From CAYSJU01 sp964431495 (lineage in GTDB: Bacteria; Omnitrophota; Gorgyraeia; Tantalellales; Tantalellaceae), in NCBI GenBank assembly GCA_964431495.1, contig CAYSJU010000013.1, positions 1-49,859 of the forward strand: DNA of 49,859 nucleotides. The letters run 5' to 3'. Positions 34,801 to 49,800 of this stretch are shown here, one piece after another. How positions within the stretch are numbered: position 1 is the first letter of the stretch; every line of letters begins with the position of its first letter. Below the pieces are notes generated by a model that had not been told where the DNA came from, made no database searches, and worked only from the letters and a program-made list of their open reading frames with translations. The position numbers and the translations under genes are program-made.

Positions 34801-37800
34801 GACGGGTTTTTTTCTCCTTTCCCGCGTGCTGGAGCGGATATCAGTGTTTGCCGGGGCAACCGGTGTTTCAGACCTGTACATCTTTCCCTGTCTCGTGTTC
34901 TTAATGATATGCTTCAGCATGGTCATCCTCCCGCTGCAGAACCTGTTTTCCAGGCGGCTGGAACGCGAGGCCGACTCGTTCGCCCTTGAAATAACAGGAA
35001 GTCCACGTATATTTATTTCCATGATGCGAAAGCTCGCGTCCAGGAATCTCGCGGACGAAGAACCGTCGAAGTTAAAAAAAATATTTTTTTATGACCATCC
35101 TCCTGTCGGGGAAAGAATACGGATGGCAGAGAGGTGCGATGAAGAAGGCACCTGAAAGAGGCCTCAAGGGAATATTGAGCAGGGTTTACAAGCTGCTCGA
35201 AGGATATTTCGGGGATTTGAAATGGTGGCCCGCGGATTCGGATTTTGAGGTGGTCGTGGGCGCGGTGTTGACCCAGAATACCGCATGGCGCAATGTGGTT
35301 GTGGCCATAGAAGGATTAAAAAAGCACGGGCTGATGGACCCCGTGAAGATCCACCGCGAAAGAACGATCCGCCTGTCAAAGATAATAAGGTCTTCGGGAT
35401 ATCACCGGCTTAAATCGATCAGGTTGAAGGCGGTATGCGCCTTTTTGCTTGATAAGTGCGGCGGTGACCTGAAAAAGATGCGGAAAGAGGAACAGCACGC
35501 ATTACGGGATGAGATTTTAAGCGTAAAGGGCGTGGGTCCCGAAACAGCGGATTCCATCCTGCTATACGCTTTTCATAAACCGGTGTTTGTCGTTGACGCG
35601 TATACCAGGCGAATATTCTATCGCCACGGCCTGATACGCGAGAAAGCGTCATACGGTGAGATACAAACTCTCGTTCATGAGAATTTCCCCAAAGACACGA
35701 AAGCCTTGAACCAGTTTCACGCGCTCCTGGTCGAAACTTGCAAAAAGTTCTGCAAAAAGAGAAAGCTGCTTTGCGGTGAATGTCCGCTCGGGGTCCTGAA
35801 ATGAATAACATGGAAGAATTGGCAAAAATAAAAAAAGTTGCCGTAGAGGTCTCCCGGGAAGCCGGAACATACGCGCTGTCGCACATGGGAAGGATCGGTA
35901 AGATATCGTACAAGCAAGGATACGGTAACCTGGTTACCGATGTTGACAAGGGCTGCGAAAACATTATTATCGAGCGGATAAAAAATGATTTTCCTTCTCA
36001 TTGCGTACTTGCAGAGGAGAGCGGAGGAGAGATCCGTGAAGCGGAATTCAGCTGGATAATTGACCCGATTGACGGGACCACTAATTACACGCATGGTTTT
36101 CCGGTTTTCTGCACCTCGATCGGGTTGATAAAGGGAAATGTGCTGAGGCTCGGTGTTGTTTATGACCCTTCACGGGACGAACTCTTTGTCGCCGAAGATG
36201 GAAAAGGGGCATTTTTGAACGATGGAAAGATCGAGGTTTCTGGAACCGAAAAAGTTCAGGATTCGCTCATAGCAACGGGTTTTGCCTATAATTATGCTGG
36301 AAAAGTCGTGGTCCTTTCGTATTTTGGAAGGATCCTTAAACACGCGCAGGCCGTGAGACGCGGCGGGTCAGCGGCTTTGGACATGTGTTACGTCGCGTGT
36401 GGCAGGCTGGACGGTTTCTGGGAATTCGGCTTGAAGCCATGGGATACCGCTGCTGGCCTGCTCATGGTCAAAGAAGCGGGTGGAGACGTGACTACCCTGG
36501 GAGGGACCCAGTATGGCATTTTTGAAAAAGAAATAGTTGCTACAAATGGCAGGATACAGGGAGCATTGTTAGGATTATTGAATTCGTGAAATCCCCACCT
36601 CAATACACACTTCAATAACACCCCTTGGTTATTCATGTAGAAAGTAAGCTAATTAAAAATTTTAGTCTTGTAAGTAATTATATTTGAATGAGTTAGGCAA
36701 CTATAAATCCCTATATGTTAGGATTTAAAATATTTGAAATATGCGTGTTGACAAATCCAGCATATGGAAGTACAATGTAAATAATAAGAAAGCTAGATGG
36801 TTTCTTATTTTGGAGGCAGAAACGATGAAATACAAAACCATAATAGAGCTGACATGCGAGGCAGCGGATAAGGAAGAGGCGAGTAACACCGCGGGGGAAT
36901 ATCTCCGAAGCATGATCGATATAGGTGTGGATATGCGGTGCAGGACGGTCAGCGCGGACGCGCACCGCCTTGTAAAGTACGGCCTGACCACCATTGTCGC
37001 ACTGCTTTTTATCTCATCCCTGCTGGTAAACTTTATACCATTCGGCGGGGCAGAGAAAGCGGAAAAGACTGGCGGAGTATACTTTCCGGACACATGCACC
37101 GTCATGCCGGCTTTAAAGACCGGTGACAGGGATGAGTTCCAGAAAGAATGGGAGAAAAAAGAAGAAGAGGTCATCCTTGACTACCTCAAAGACTAAGTCC
37201 TTTTACGCCTGCAATTATAAGTTGACACGGACGGTTGATGGAACTATACTTTGTTTATAGGAAAGCGAAAATGACCGTTTGTGAGGGCTCATAATGGACG
37301 AAAAAAGAGGACACGCGAGATACCCTGTGCTGTCATTCCCTTTATTTTGCTCAAGATGCGATTCACGGGATGCTAAAATGAATATCAATGATATTTCCTG
37401 CAGCGGTCTCAGGATCTCAACAAATGAAAAAATGCATAAAGGCGGCAGGGTAAAGCTTGAGATCATGCTTCCCGCAGACGATGTGCCGATGTTCGTTAAC
37501 GCAATAGTCAAATGGGTAAAGAAAGACCCGGACAATGAGAGTGCTTATCAGGCAGGCGTCCATTTAGGCGAATTGAAACCATACAACAAACAGAAGATCG
37601 TCAAGCATATTCATGTGAATTTCGGGTCAAAGTCAGCTCGGTTTCCTTTCTAAAGATGAGCCGCAAAAAGATCTTCAGTGGAAAACTCGTAAAGCTTTTC
37701 ATATCAAAATTAAAGCTCCCCAATGGTAAGACTGGTTATTTTGAAGAGATCATCCATCCTCAAGCATCACTAGTCGTGCCTTTTATTAAAAACAGGATAG

Positions 37801-40800
37801 TGTTTATACGGCAGTACCGAGCCGTGATCGATAAGTATATCTGGGAATTGCCGGCCGGGATATTGGAACCCGGTGAAACGCCTTATGCCTGCGCCAAACG
37901 CGAGATAACTGAGGAAACAGGCTATCTCGTGCGGAACGTTAAAAGGATAGGCAAGATATATACGTCTCCGGGGTTTTGTGACGAGATCATACATGTATTT
38001 AAGGCGGATTGTGTTTCAAAGGGACGTTCCGAAAGGGATGCCGACGAGCTCATAAGGGTGCGGCTTGTCAAAAAAAGTGAAGCCATCGAACTCTTCAGGA
38101 ACGGAAAGATCCAGGACGCCAAGACAATAGCCGCTCTTGCGTTTGCGGGGATCATATAAAGGAAGCCGTTTCTGCGGGATATATCCGTATTTGGCTTGAC
38201 AACTCACGCTATGTCAGATATACTCCAGACAGATATCAAAGGGGGGTAAGATGAAGAAGATAGTGTGCGTCATTTTGATATTATTATTATTATCTTATGT
38301 AAACGCCTTTGCATCAACAAATAAACCCTTGGAAAATCTTTCCGATGGGCTGGATGACATGCTCTATGGTGGTGTCGAGGTCCCGGATTGCATCGATGAG
38401 ACGCATACGAAAGGCACGCCGGCATATCCTGACTGCAATAAAGACACCACTGATGACGTTGGTCGCGGTATTGCCAGAGTTGTGGGCGGACTTTGGAAGG
38501 TTGCCACGTTCTGGTATCCTGAAGAAGGCGAATAGGGAACAGTTAAAGACAAAAAAAGAGTGGTTGCTTTCAGAACGAAGGAGCCACTCTTTTTTTGTCT
38601 TTGAGTCTTCTTTCTTTATGTTCGGTCTCCGCTGGGGACCCTAACGCTATTAGCAGATCGATCTTCCTGGAAGACTGGATTGAAAGTGATCTTTTCAGCT
38701 CTTTCTCATTGAACCAGCCAAGGATACAGGTTCCTATTCCCAGTTCAGTCGCTTGAAGTACGAGGTGTTCGCAGGCTATGCCGATGTCAATGAGCCTGAA
38801 ATCAGTGTTTCTTACTATTCCACCAAGCCATGGGGCTAATTTTTGTCTTTCGGACACGATAGCTATTAAGGCCGCCGCTTTTCTGGCAAAAATGTTCATG
38901 CTGTAGGGTCCGGAAAATACACGGTCAGATATTGATCTCATTTTCTGTGGATCATCGATTATGATGAATTCCCAGGGCTGGGAGTTGCAGGCGGATGGCG
39001 CGTAACGGGCGGCTTCCACGCACAATTCAAGGTGCTTTCTGTCTATTTGTTGGCCCGTGAACTCCCGGACGCTTCTTCTGGATTTTATTAGTTTAAGCAG
39101 ATTTTCCATGATATAATGGGGTCGCGTCTAGACATTAGACATTTTCATACGATTAATGTTATGGGGATGTCTAATGTCTAGACGCGACCCCTATAGTATA
39201 CCATGTCATGCGAAAATTACAGATTTTAATTATCATATCATCGGTCATCTTGTGCGGGTGCGCAAGCACTGGGAAAATCAGATCGTTTAACCGCGAGAAA
39301 GACATATCACGGAAAAAGTCCGTTAAAACCATGTCAAAAACCCCGATTTTTTTCACGGGAAAAAGGTTCACTTACGCGATCGCCTGGAACGGTATACCCG
39401 TGGGAAAGATCACTGCCGAGATTGGCGACATTAAAGAATACAGGGGAGATGATGTGTATCCTGTCCTGCTAAGGACGGAATCGAACAAGTTTCTTTCAAA
39501 GATATACAGGGTCGAGGATATCTATACGTCGTATATTTCTGCCACTGAAATGCTGAGCCGCAGGTATGAAGCTGACCGCAGAGAGGGAAATTACAGGAAA
39601 CATGTCATCGTGGAATACGACTATGAGGGGAGGAAGGCCACCTACACAAACCTGACCGACGGGTCGGTTAAATACTGTGAGATAAAGGATAACGTCCAGG
39701 ATCCCGTGAGCGCGATGTGTTATTTCATGAGTTTGCCGGTAAGCCTGAACGATAGAATAAATATCACGGTCAATTTGAACGAGAAGAACTATGATTTGTA
39801 CGGAAAAATAGAAAGTCTTGACGTTGTCAAGCTGCCCGGCCTTGGTCCTTCCCCGGCTTTTCGCGTCCGTCCCTATGCTGTTCTGGACGGAAAGCACGTG
39901 AAGAAAGGCAGGGGATACATGTATTTTGGCGCCAGCAAAAAGAGATATCCGATCTATGGCGTGTTATGGATACCCTTCGGCAAAGTGACCGCGACGTTAA
40001 GGGCCGTGGAAAGCATGTAGTAAGCTTAAAATGAAAACGGAACCTGAAGAGATCGTGTTTATCCCCGGAAAAGTCGGTCCCGCATCATGTGCGGGATAGC
40101 CTTCAGCGGAATCCGTAAAATTGATTGATTCTTGCGTGGAGATTTAATTTAGCGTATAATGAATAATCTTTATATTTCGAAAAAGGAGTGCATGATGAAA
40201 AAACTTGCAATAATCTATTATTCCAGAACGGGAAACACCGAGAAGATGGCGCGCCTGGTCGCTGAAGGCGCTGGAAGCGAACCAGGGGTGGAAGTGGATA
40301 TTGTAAAGGTGGAGGATTTCCCCGCTAAAAAGGCCCTTGAATACGATGGGCTGATAATAGGTTCGCCAACCTATTATGGTTCCATGGCCGGGCCGGTGAA
40401 AGAGCTCCTGGATGGATCAGTCGCCTTTCACGGACAGATGGAAGGAAAGGTGGGGGCGGCCTTTTCCTCCGCTGCCAATATCGGTGGAGGAAATGAAACA
40501 ACGATAAACGATATCCTGAACGCAATGCTCATACATGGCATGATAGTCCAGGGCAACTCGCAGGGTGATCATTACGGTCCGGTCTCAATAGGGTCTCCGG
40601 ACGCGCGCGTCAAAAAACAGTGCAAAGAATGCGGGAGACGGACCGCCGGGCTGGTAAAACGGCTGGACTAAGTCCATGTTGAGGGATCAGGACGCTCATG
40701 GTAAACGGGAGATCAAAAAAAAGGCGAATAGTCCGAAAAAAACCGGAGAGTTTCAAGTTCAGCCCCAGGGGGAGACGCGGAAAACCGGGCAACGTGGTGC

Positions 40801-43800
40801 TCAGGATGGAGGAATTCGAGGCGCTACGGCTGGCCGATTATCAATCCAGGCTGCATGCCGAAGCCGCTGTGCTCATGCATATTTCACGCCAGACATTCGA
40901 GAGAATACTTAAAAACGCCCGCAAGACCGTTTCGGACGCGATAGTGAACGGCAAGAGCATAAAAATATGGGGAGGTTCTTACGATTTTAGTGATGTTGAC
41001 ATGGAGGTGTAGCCGGAGATGAAGATAAATATCCGTTATATCAAGAAGGACGATATTTTTGAGTTTCAGGCCATAGAAAAAAAACTCAGGGCGCATTTTA
41101 TACTGTCACGGCCAGAGGTAAATAAGTTAAGGACTGTTCTGGAAAAGGCGCTTTTGGAAAGCAAGGCCAAAAGCAAGAACAGTGATTAACATGGTGATGA
41201 GGGGTATCGGAACGATGAAAGCATCATTACGTGTCTTGATCTGTTTTTTGATCACATTTTCCTTGGCTACCGATTTTCAGGCAGGGGCAGGGGAAAAAAA
41301 GAAGAAATACGTGAAATCAAAACACGGGATAAAAGCCCTTATAAACTTCAGCAAAGACCGAAAAGAAATGGTGAAAGGGTTTGCGCAGGAGACCGAAAAC
41401 TACAACAAGGCGAAAGCGGCTCTCGAAGCGGGAACTCTTGGATCCGGGGATGCCGCCTCAAGCGTCAGGAAACGCCTTGGCGCACCTTCTATAGTTGTGT
41501 ATGACGAGGTTACGGGAACAAACGACTGGGTCTATAAGCCGGGCACTTCGGATTTTTTTACAAAGGACGAGGTGCATCTCGTTTTTGACAAGGATGGAAA
41601 GCTTATGGAATGGGGGGTCCCGGAGGATTGAGCGAAAGGAGACAAAATGGGTGAGGGCCGTATTATGTTGACCCGTGAAGGATATAATTCAATGCAGAAA
41701 GATCTTGTAGCGCTCAAAGGGCCAAAGAGGAGACAGATCGCGGAAGACCTGGCCGAAGCAAGGGCGCAGGGTGATCTAAGCGAAAATGCTGAATACGATG
41801 CGGCCAAGGAGGCCCAGGCCATGAACGAGAAGAGGATCGCGGAGATAGAGAACATCCTGAGCCGGGCCCAGCTGATAGACGAATCCGCTATCTCAAAAGA
41901 TGAGGCCCTTTTGGGGGCTACAGTAAGGGTCAAGGACCTTGATGCGAACGAGGAATTTGATTACATGCTCGTCTCAGAAGAAGAGTCCGACTTCGATCTG
42001 AACAAAATATCAATTACCTCTCCGGTGGGAAAAGCCCTTTTGGGGCATAGAGTGGGGGACGAGGTCCAGGCGAATGTTCCCGCGGGAGACATAAGGTATG
42101 AGATAGTTAGTATCAGCAGATAACCAATGGCATGGCGCAATGAGCATGGGGCATGGTGTATCAGAAGGCGGGATATCAGGGCATCGGACGAGAACCCGAT
42201 ATGCTGATTTCCTGATGGCCACGTGCCCGGCGGTGAAATAGTGGATTTAAGATAGCGCAGGTCGGAATTAAAGGAGGTTTTAATGTTCTTAAAAAAGATC
42301 AAGTGGATGCGGCTATTTCTGCTTCTGTTCGCGCTGGCGGTCGTATATTCATTTCTTCCACTGTTCCCTTTTTGGTTCATGCATGGCGCGGGAAAGAACG
42401 ACAACAACCAGGCCAATATAGCAACACTCGAGGGGAACAAGGGCGCTTATTTTTCTTTCATAGTTTTCGGGGACAATCATTCCGGGCTGATCTTTAACGA
42501 CTCGGCAACGCTTAAAGAGATATGGCACATGAACCGGGAGGACAGGTTCCGGAAGGTCCCTATAGATTTTGTCCTCAGCGTCGGCGATGTGACCCTTGAC
42601 GGTGAAGAATCACATTTCAGGGCCTACAAAAAAATGCAGAAGCTTATAAAATGGCCTGTAATAGCCGCCATAGGTAATCATGATGATAGAGAGCTCTTTG
42701 ATGAGTATTGCGGCGAGAAAGAATTCACTTTCGCGGACCGCAATTCTTTTTTTATTATACTGGATAACGAGGGAGGGGAACTCTCGAACGCCCAGTTCAA
42801 ATGGCTCGAGGAGCAGCTTAAAAAGGCTCAGGAGTATGACCACATATTCATAGCCATGCACAAGTCTCCTTTTGACCCCTATCAGCAGGAATGGTACAAC
42901 ATGGACAACAGCCCCTGGGCGTATAAATTCCGAAAATTATGCGCTAAGTATGATGTAGATATGGTCTTTGCGGGGCACAAGCACATGTTCAAGCATGAAA
43001 ATTTTGATGGAGTGGATTACATAGTAACAGGCGGGGGTGGCATGCTTACAGAGATACCTGAATCGGAAGGCGGGTACCTTCATTATATAAGGGTAATGGT
43101 GAATCATGATTATGTCACGTATGAGGTAAGAAAAGTATCCCCTCCTTTATGGGAATATCTGACATATTATTTCTGGAAAGAGGCAATGTACTGGTTCCGG
43201 AACCTTTATGGATCCGGGTATATTTTTGGCAGGAACACAGAGGTCGAATCGATTCGCGTTCCAAGTCTCGATGATAAGGAATACTGGTTTGATTTTATTG
43301 AAAAAAATGGGGGAAGGTCATGAACAAGCAAAAATGGAACCCTGAAACACTGGGTATACACGCGGGGTATGTTCCCGACCCGGCTACAGGATCGCGCGCT
43401 GTGCCCATTTACCAGACAACTTCTTATGTCTTTAAGGATACTCAACACGCGGCGGACCTTTTTGCCTTAAAAGAGTTCGGGAACATATACACGCGCTTAA
43501 TGAATCCCACGAACGATGTCCTGGAAAAACGGGTAGCCGCGCTTGAGGGAGGAGCAGCCGGTGTGGCCACGGCATCGGGCCAGGCGGCCATCACTTTGAC
43601 GATACTGAACCTCGCTCCGGAGGGAGGGGATATAATAACTTCGAGCAGCCTGTATGGCGGCACTTATACCCTGTTTCAGTACACTTTGAGCAAACTTGGA
43701 ATTAATTTTGTCTTTGTGGATTCCACGGACCCGGAAAATTACCGGAAAGCTATCACCCCCAATACAAAAGCCCTGTACGCGGAGACCATCGGGAATCCAA

Positions 43801-46800
43801 GACTGGATACCGTTGATTTCGAAAAAGTCGCGGAAATAGCCCATGAAAACAATCTTCCGCTTGTAGTGGATAATACCGTTGGAACGCCTTTTCTGGTCAA
43901 TCCGATCGAATATGGAGCGGATATCGTGGTGCATTCCACCACGAAATATATAGGAGGGTTCGGGACATCTATCGGCGGGGTTATCGTCGATTCCGGAAAA
44001 TTCAACTGGGCGAACGGGAAGTTTCCGCACATGACAGAGCCTGACCCCAGTTATCACGGGGTAAAGTTCGTGGAGAGTTTCGGGGATGTTCCGGGTTCGG
44101 GGAACATCCCCTTTGCCGTGAAGGCCCGTGTGAGTTTGCTGCGCGATATGGGGCCATGCATGAGCCCGTTCAACGCATTTTTGTTCCTGCTCGGCCTTGA
44201 GACGCTTCATCTCAGGATGCCGAGACACAGTGAAAACGCGATGGAGATAGCGCGGTTTCTCAAAAAACACAAAAAAGTCGCCTGGGTCAATTATCCCGGG
44301 CTGGAGGATCATCCTCAGCATGATATTGCGGCCAAATATTTCAGGAACGGCTGGTATTCGGGTCTCGTCGGTTTCGGGATAAAAGGAGGGCTGGAAACCG
44401 GGAGGACATTTATAAACTCCCTTGAACTTTTCAGCCACCTCGCTAACATCGGGGATGCCAAGAGCCTTGCCATCCATCCGGCATCTACAACACACCAGCA
44501 GCTGACTAAAGAGGAGAAGGAGGCAGCCGGTGTTACCGAGGATTTTATCCGGTTGTCGGTCGGGATAGAAAATGTGGACGACCTGATCAAGGATCTGGGC
44601 CAGGCGCTTTCAAGGGTTAAGTAGCCCCAGTTGAGGGATTATTACATGAAGATCTACGATGATCTTACTAAGACTATCGGAAATACTCCGCTTGTGAGGC
44701 TTGCGAAGATAGATAAAGGCTTGCCGGGCAATATTCTAGGAAAGGTAGAGTCTTTCAATCCTTTATCAAGCGTGAAAGACCGCGTGGGACTGGCAATGAT
44801 AGAAGACGCGGAGAGGAAAGGTAAGATTACGGAAGACTCCGTTATCATTGAGCCTACAAGCGGTAATACCGGTATAGCGCTTGCGTTTGTGTGCGCGGCT
44901 AAGGGCTACAAGCTTATTCTGACCATGCCGGATACGATGAGCGTGGAAAGGAGAAAGCTTTTAGAAATATTAGGCGCGGAGGTGGTCCTTACTTCCGGAG
45001 AAAGAGGGATGAAGGGAGCGGTTGAAAAGGCGGAAGAACTGGCAAGGAACACACCCGGCTCATTTATGCCGCAACAGTTCGAGAACCAGGCCAATCCGGA
45101 GATACACAGAAAGACCACGGCGCGGGAATTATTGGAGGATACTGACGGCCAGATCGATATATTTATAGCTGGCATAGGAACGGGAGGGACCATAACCGGT
45201 GTAGGCGAAGCCCTGAAGAGTAGGCATCACGGGATCAAACTGATCGGAGTGGAACCCGCAGGCTCGGCAGTTCTGTCCGGCGGAGAACCCGGGCCGCATA
45301 AGATACAGGGCATAGGGGCTGGTTTTATCCCAAAGGTCTTGAAAAAGGATTTGTTAGATGAGATAATAGCCGTATCGGATAAAGAGGCCGGCGAATTTTG
45401 CCGCAGACTGGCGAAGGAGGAAGGAATGCTTGTGGGGATATCTGCCGGTGCTGCGGTAGCCGTGGCGGTTAAAGCGGCATCAAGAGAGGAAAACACAGGG
45501 AAAAATATCGTCGTCATTCTTCCGGATTCAGGCGAGAGATATCTCAGCACCTGGCTGTTTAGCGACGCAAAAGAACGATGAACCCAAGAAAAGAACACGT
45601 TGTGACAAAGTATTATAAGATGCCCGAGGACGAAAAGTTCATCCTTGAGAGCGGGGTAAAACTTCCCGAATTAAAAATAGCCTACGAGACATACGGGGAA
45701 CTGAACAAGGAAAAGACGAACGCCGTTTTGATATGTCACGCTCTTTCAGGCGACGCCCATGCCTCGGGGTACCACTCAGAAGCAAAGAAACCCGGCTGGT
45801 GGGACCCTATGATAGGCCCGGGAAAGGCTTTTGACACGGATAAATATTTTGTCATATGTTCAAACGTTATAGGTGGATGCAAGGGGTCAAGCGGCCCCAA
45901 TTCCATAAATCCCGATACGGGAAAGCCTTATGGTCTCAGTTTTCCCATCGTTTCCATCAGGGACATGGCCAATGCGCAGAAAAAACTCATTGACTTTTTT
46001 GGAATAGAAAAACTCCTGTCGATCTGCGGGGGCTCAATGGGCGGTATGCAGGCACTGCAGATGACATTGGATTATTCGGAAAATGTTATCTCATGTATTC
46101 CAATCGCGACTGCGCATAAACATTCAGCTCAGCAGATCGCCTTTGACGAAGTGGGCCGACAGGCCATTATGGCTGATCCGGCGTGGAACGGCGGGGATTA
46201 CTATAACAGTGAACACCCGGTGAGAGGCCTGGCCGTTGCCAGGATGGTAGGACATGTAACGTATATGAGCGATGAGTCCATGAACCAGAAATTCGGACGT
46301 ATGTTGAAAAAAAAGAAGTTAGGATATGAATTTTCCACCGAATTTGAAGTGGAGGGGTATCTCCGCTACAGAGGAGACAATTTTGTAAAGCGATTTGACG
46401 CCAACTCATATCTTTACATGACCAAGGCCATGGATTATTTTGACCTGCAAAAAGACAAGAAGCTGGCCCATGTCTTCAAGGACCTGAAAGCGCGGTTCCT
46501 GGTCATCGCTTTCAGCTCGGACTGGCTTTATCCCCCATCGCAGTCAAAGGACATCGTCAGGGCCCTGAAAATGAACGGGATCGATGTCACGTACTGTGAG
46601 ATAAGCTCCAATCACGGGCATGATGCGTTTCTACTTGAATTTGACGAAGAGACAAAGCTCATAAAGCATTTCCTGCAGAAGACGTTCAAAAAGGCGGCGG
46701 GAAAGTAAATGATGATAAAGACGAAGGAAGAACTGAGGTTTGACCACACGATCATAGGGGATATGATCGCGACGGGGTCCAGGGTGCTTGACATGGGATG

Positions 46801-49800
46801 CGGCACCGGGGATCTTCTGGAATACCTGGTGGAGAACAAGCAAGTGAATGGCAGTGGCGTGGAGATAAGCGAGAAAGCCATCTACGCCTGCGTGGAAAAA
46901 GGGCTTAGCGTGTCGCATGAAGACATAGATTCCGGCCTTAAGGAATATCCGGATAAACTCTTCGATTATGTCATATTCAACCAGACCATGCAGCAGGTCC
47001 ACAGGCCAAAGGAAGCGATCCGCGAGGCCTTACGGATAGGGAATGAAGTGATAATCGGGTTCCCTAATTTTTGCCATATAAAAGCGCGGTTCCAGATCTT
47101 TTTCAGCGGACATGTCCCGATCACCCCATCCCTTCCATACAACTGGTATGATACCCCCAACCTCCATTTTTTAAGCATAAAAGATTTCTGGGGTTTTTGC
47201 CGCGAACAGAAGATAAATATTGAAAAAAGTATTTTTCTGACGGAATACAGGATCATAAAATTCATGCCAAACCTGTTCGCGCTGAACGCAGTATTCCAGA
47301 TATCCAAAAATTGAAAATCCCTAATTAAACTTTATCGGCTCCTCCGACAAAATGGAGAATTTTCAACAACATTACAACATATTAAACAAAGAGCAGAGAG
47401 AGGCCGTGGATCTGATTGACGGACCTGTCCTGGTGCTGGCCGGTCCCGGCACCGGAAAAACACAGCTTTTGTCCGTAAGGGCCGCTAATATACTCAAGAA
47501 AAAAAAGGTCGCCCCGGAGGATCTTCTTATCCTTACCTTTACGAACGCCGCAGCAAGAGAGATGAGGCAGCGGCTGGCCGGGATCGTCGGGCAGGAAGGC
47601 TATAATGTCGAAGTCGAGACTTTTCACAGTTTTGCCAATTCCATAGTTCTTGAATCAGAAGAAGCTATCAACTATGTCAAGGACAAGATAGAGATCAGGG
47701 AGGTAGACAAGGTAAGGGCCGTTGAACACATTCTTGATAATGTGAAAGGGGTCGAGCCACTGAGGCCGTTCGGCGCGCCTTATATCCACCGCGGGGAAAT
47801 AGAAAAAAGGGTCAGTGAGCTTAAAAATGACGGGATCTCACCAGGCGAGTTCAAAAAAAGCCTGAAGGATATTAAGCCTGACGGGGTCAATATCGAAGAA
47901 AAACATATACCGCGCTTAAAAGCACTCGCACTTATATACGAAAACTATGAAAAGCTGAAAGACGCTGACTCAAGCCTTCTTTTTGATGAAAGAGGGCGCA
48001 TAGATTTTGACGACATGATACTTATAGCCCTGGACGCGCTCGGGAAGGATAAGGAACTGCGGAACGCGTTCCGGAAGCAGTACAGATACATAATGGTAGA
48101 TGAATATCAGGATACCAACGGCGCCCAGCTGGGACTTTTATTCGCTATACTTGATCCTGATTCCCCGAACATCTGCTGCGTGGGAGATGACGATCAGTCC
48201 ATTTACAGGTTTCAGGGAGCCACTTTGTCGAATTTCCGCGTTTTAAGGGAAAGACTGCCTTCATTAAAGACGATAGCGCTTAAGAACAATTACCGTTCCA
48301 CTCCGGATATAATCGAGCTTTCAGGCCGGATTATCGCCCAGCTTCCCGGGAAGGAGCGTATAGCCGAAAAAACGCTCAAAGCCTGCAGCGATTACGATAA
48401 CAGTGATATACGGTTCCTGGAGTTCCTGACCGAAGAGGAAGAGCTCGGCTTTATGGTAAAAGAAATAAGGCGCCAGGCCGAACTCATAAAGAAGGAGGAG
48501 TCTCTTTCAAAAGAGGAAAGGAAAAAGCCGTTCAACAATATCGCGGTGCTCGTGCGAAAACGCGGGCAGATACTTAAGGTCATAGATGCTTTTCTGCAGG
48601 CGGGCATTCCTTATGCCACGGACGGGGAGGAGGACATACGCGGCGAAAAGAGGGTGCGGCAGATGCTGGATGTCCTCAGGCTCGCCAGCGTTGATATCGA
48701 GAACAATGAAAAAAAATCCCTCTGTCTTTACAAAGTACTCACCTCTGATTATATGGGCATTTCGCACTCGGATATCCTGAAATTCATAGGCTTTGTCAAT
48801 GGAAAGAAACGCGCGGCTAAAAAAGCTGGCGTTGAGGATCAGGAGTTTTTCAGCCTTTTCCAGCAGTTCCAGGAACATTTTGCCCATTTCGGAAAAGACG
48901 AAAACGGGCAGTGTATCCCCCCGTCGATGGAAGAATCCGAACGGCTGGATATTCTGCGCGACATAGCACTTGAAGATCCTCACGCCCTTCATAAAGCGGC
49001 GTGGGCGGTGGAGGGGTTGCTTACCGACGCCAGCAGTAAGCCAGTTCATGATATGCTGATGGGGTATGTAGCGGACACCGGCCTGTACAGGTTTATACTG
49101 AAAAGGTATGAACACGACAAGGTCCTGCGTATGCGGGATCTCAGGGCGCTGGTCTCTTTTATAAATATGGTGAAACAGTCCGATCTTGCCGACCCCGCCA
49201 AGGGGCTTGACGCTTTCACCGAAGAGCTGGATCTGCGGGATATGCATGGAATGCCGGTTCGGGGTGAACTGGCCACACTCAGCCAGGACGGGGTGCGCAT
49301 TTATACGGCCCATAAGTCAAAGGGCCGGGAGTTCTACACTGTTTTTCTTCCTTTTTGTCTCCAGCAGAAAAGCTGGCCTATCAGGAGGAAACCCGACGTA
49401 ATACCGCTTCCACCGGATATCTATAAAAGCAAAGAGCGGGTGGAAGAGAAAGCGAAGATAAAACTGCTGGACCTTTACGATGAACTGCGCCTCTTTTACG
49501 TGGCTTCAACACGCGCTAAATCCCATCTTATATACACGGCTACCCCGGCGGAAAAAGTCATCGTGAGCCCGTTCTTGAGCCGTTTAGGGATCGAGCCTGA
49601 ATCCGGATCACCGCCTGATGAGGAAGATTTTCTGGCGGGATTTCTAAGAAAAGTCCCGGAAGAAGACCCGTTTAAAGACACTCGGGAGATATTGAAGGAT
49701 ATTGTTTCCAATATCACCTTGAACCCGACGAGTCTCAACAATTACATAGTCTGCAGGAGGAAGTTCCTCTATGACAACGTCCTTATGCTTCCGGCAAAAA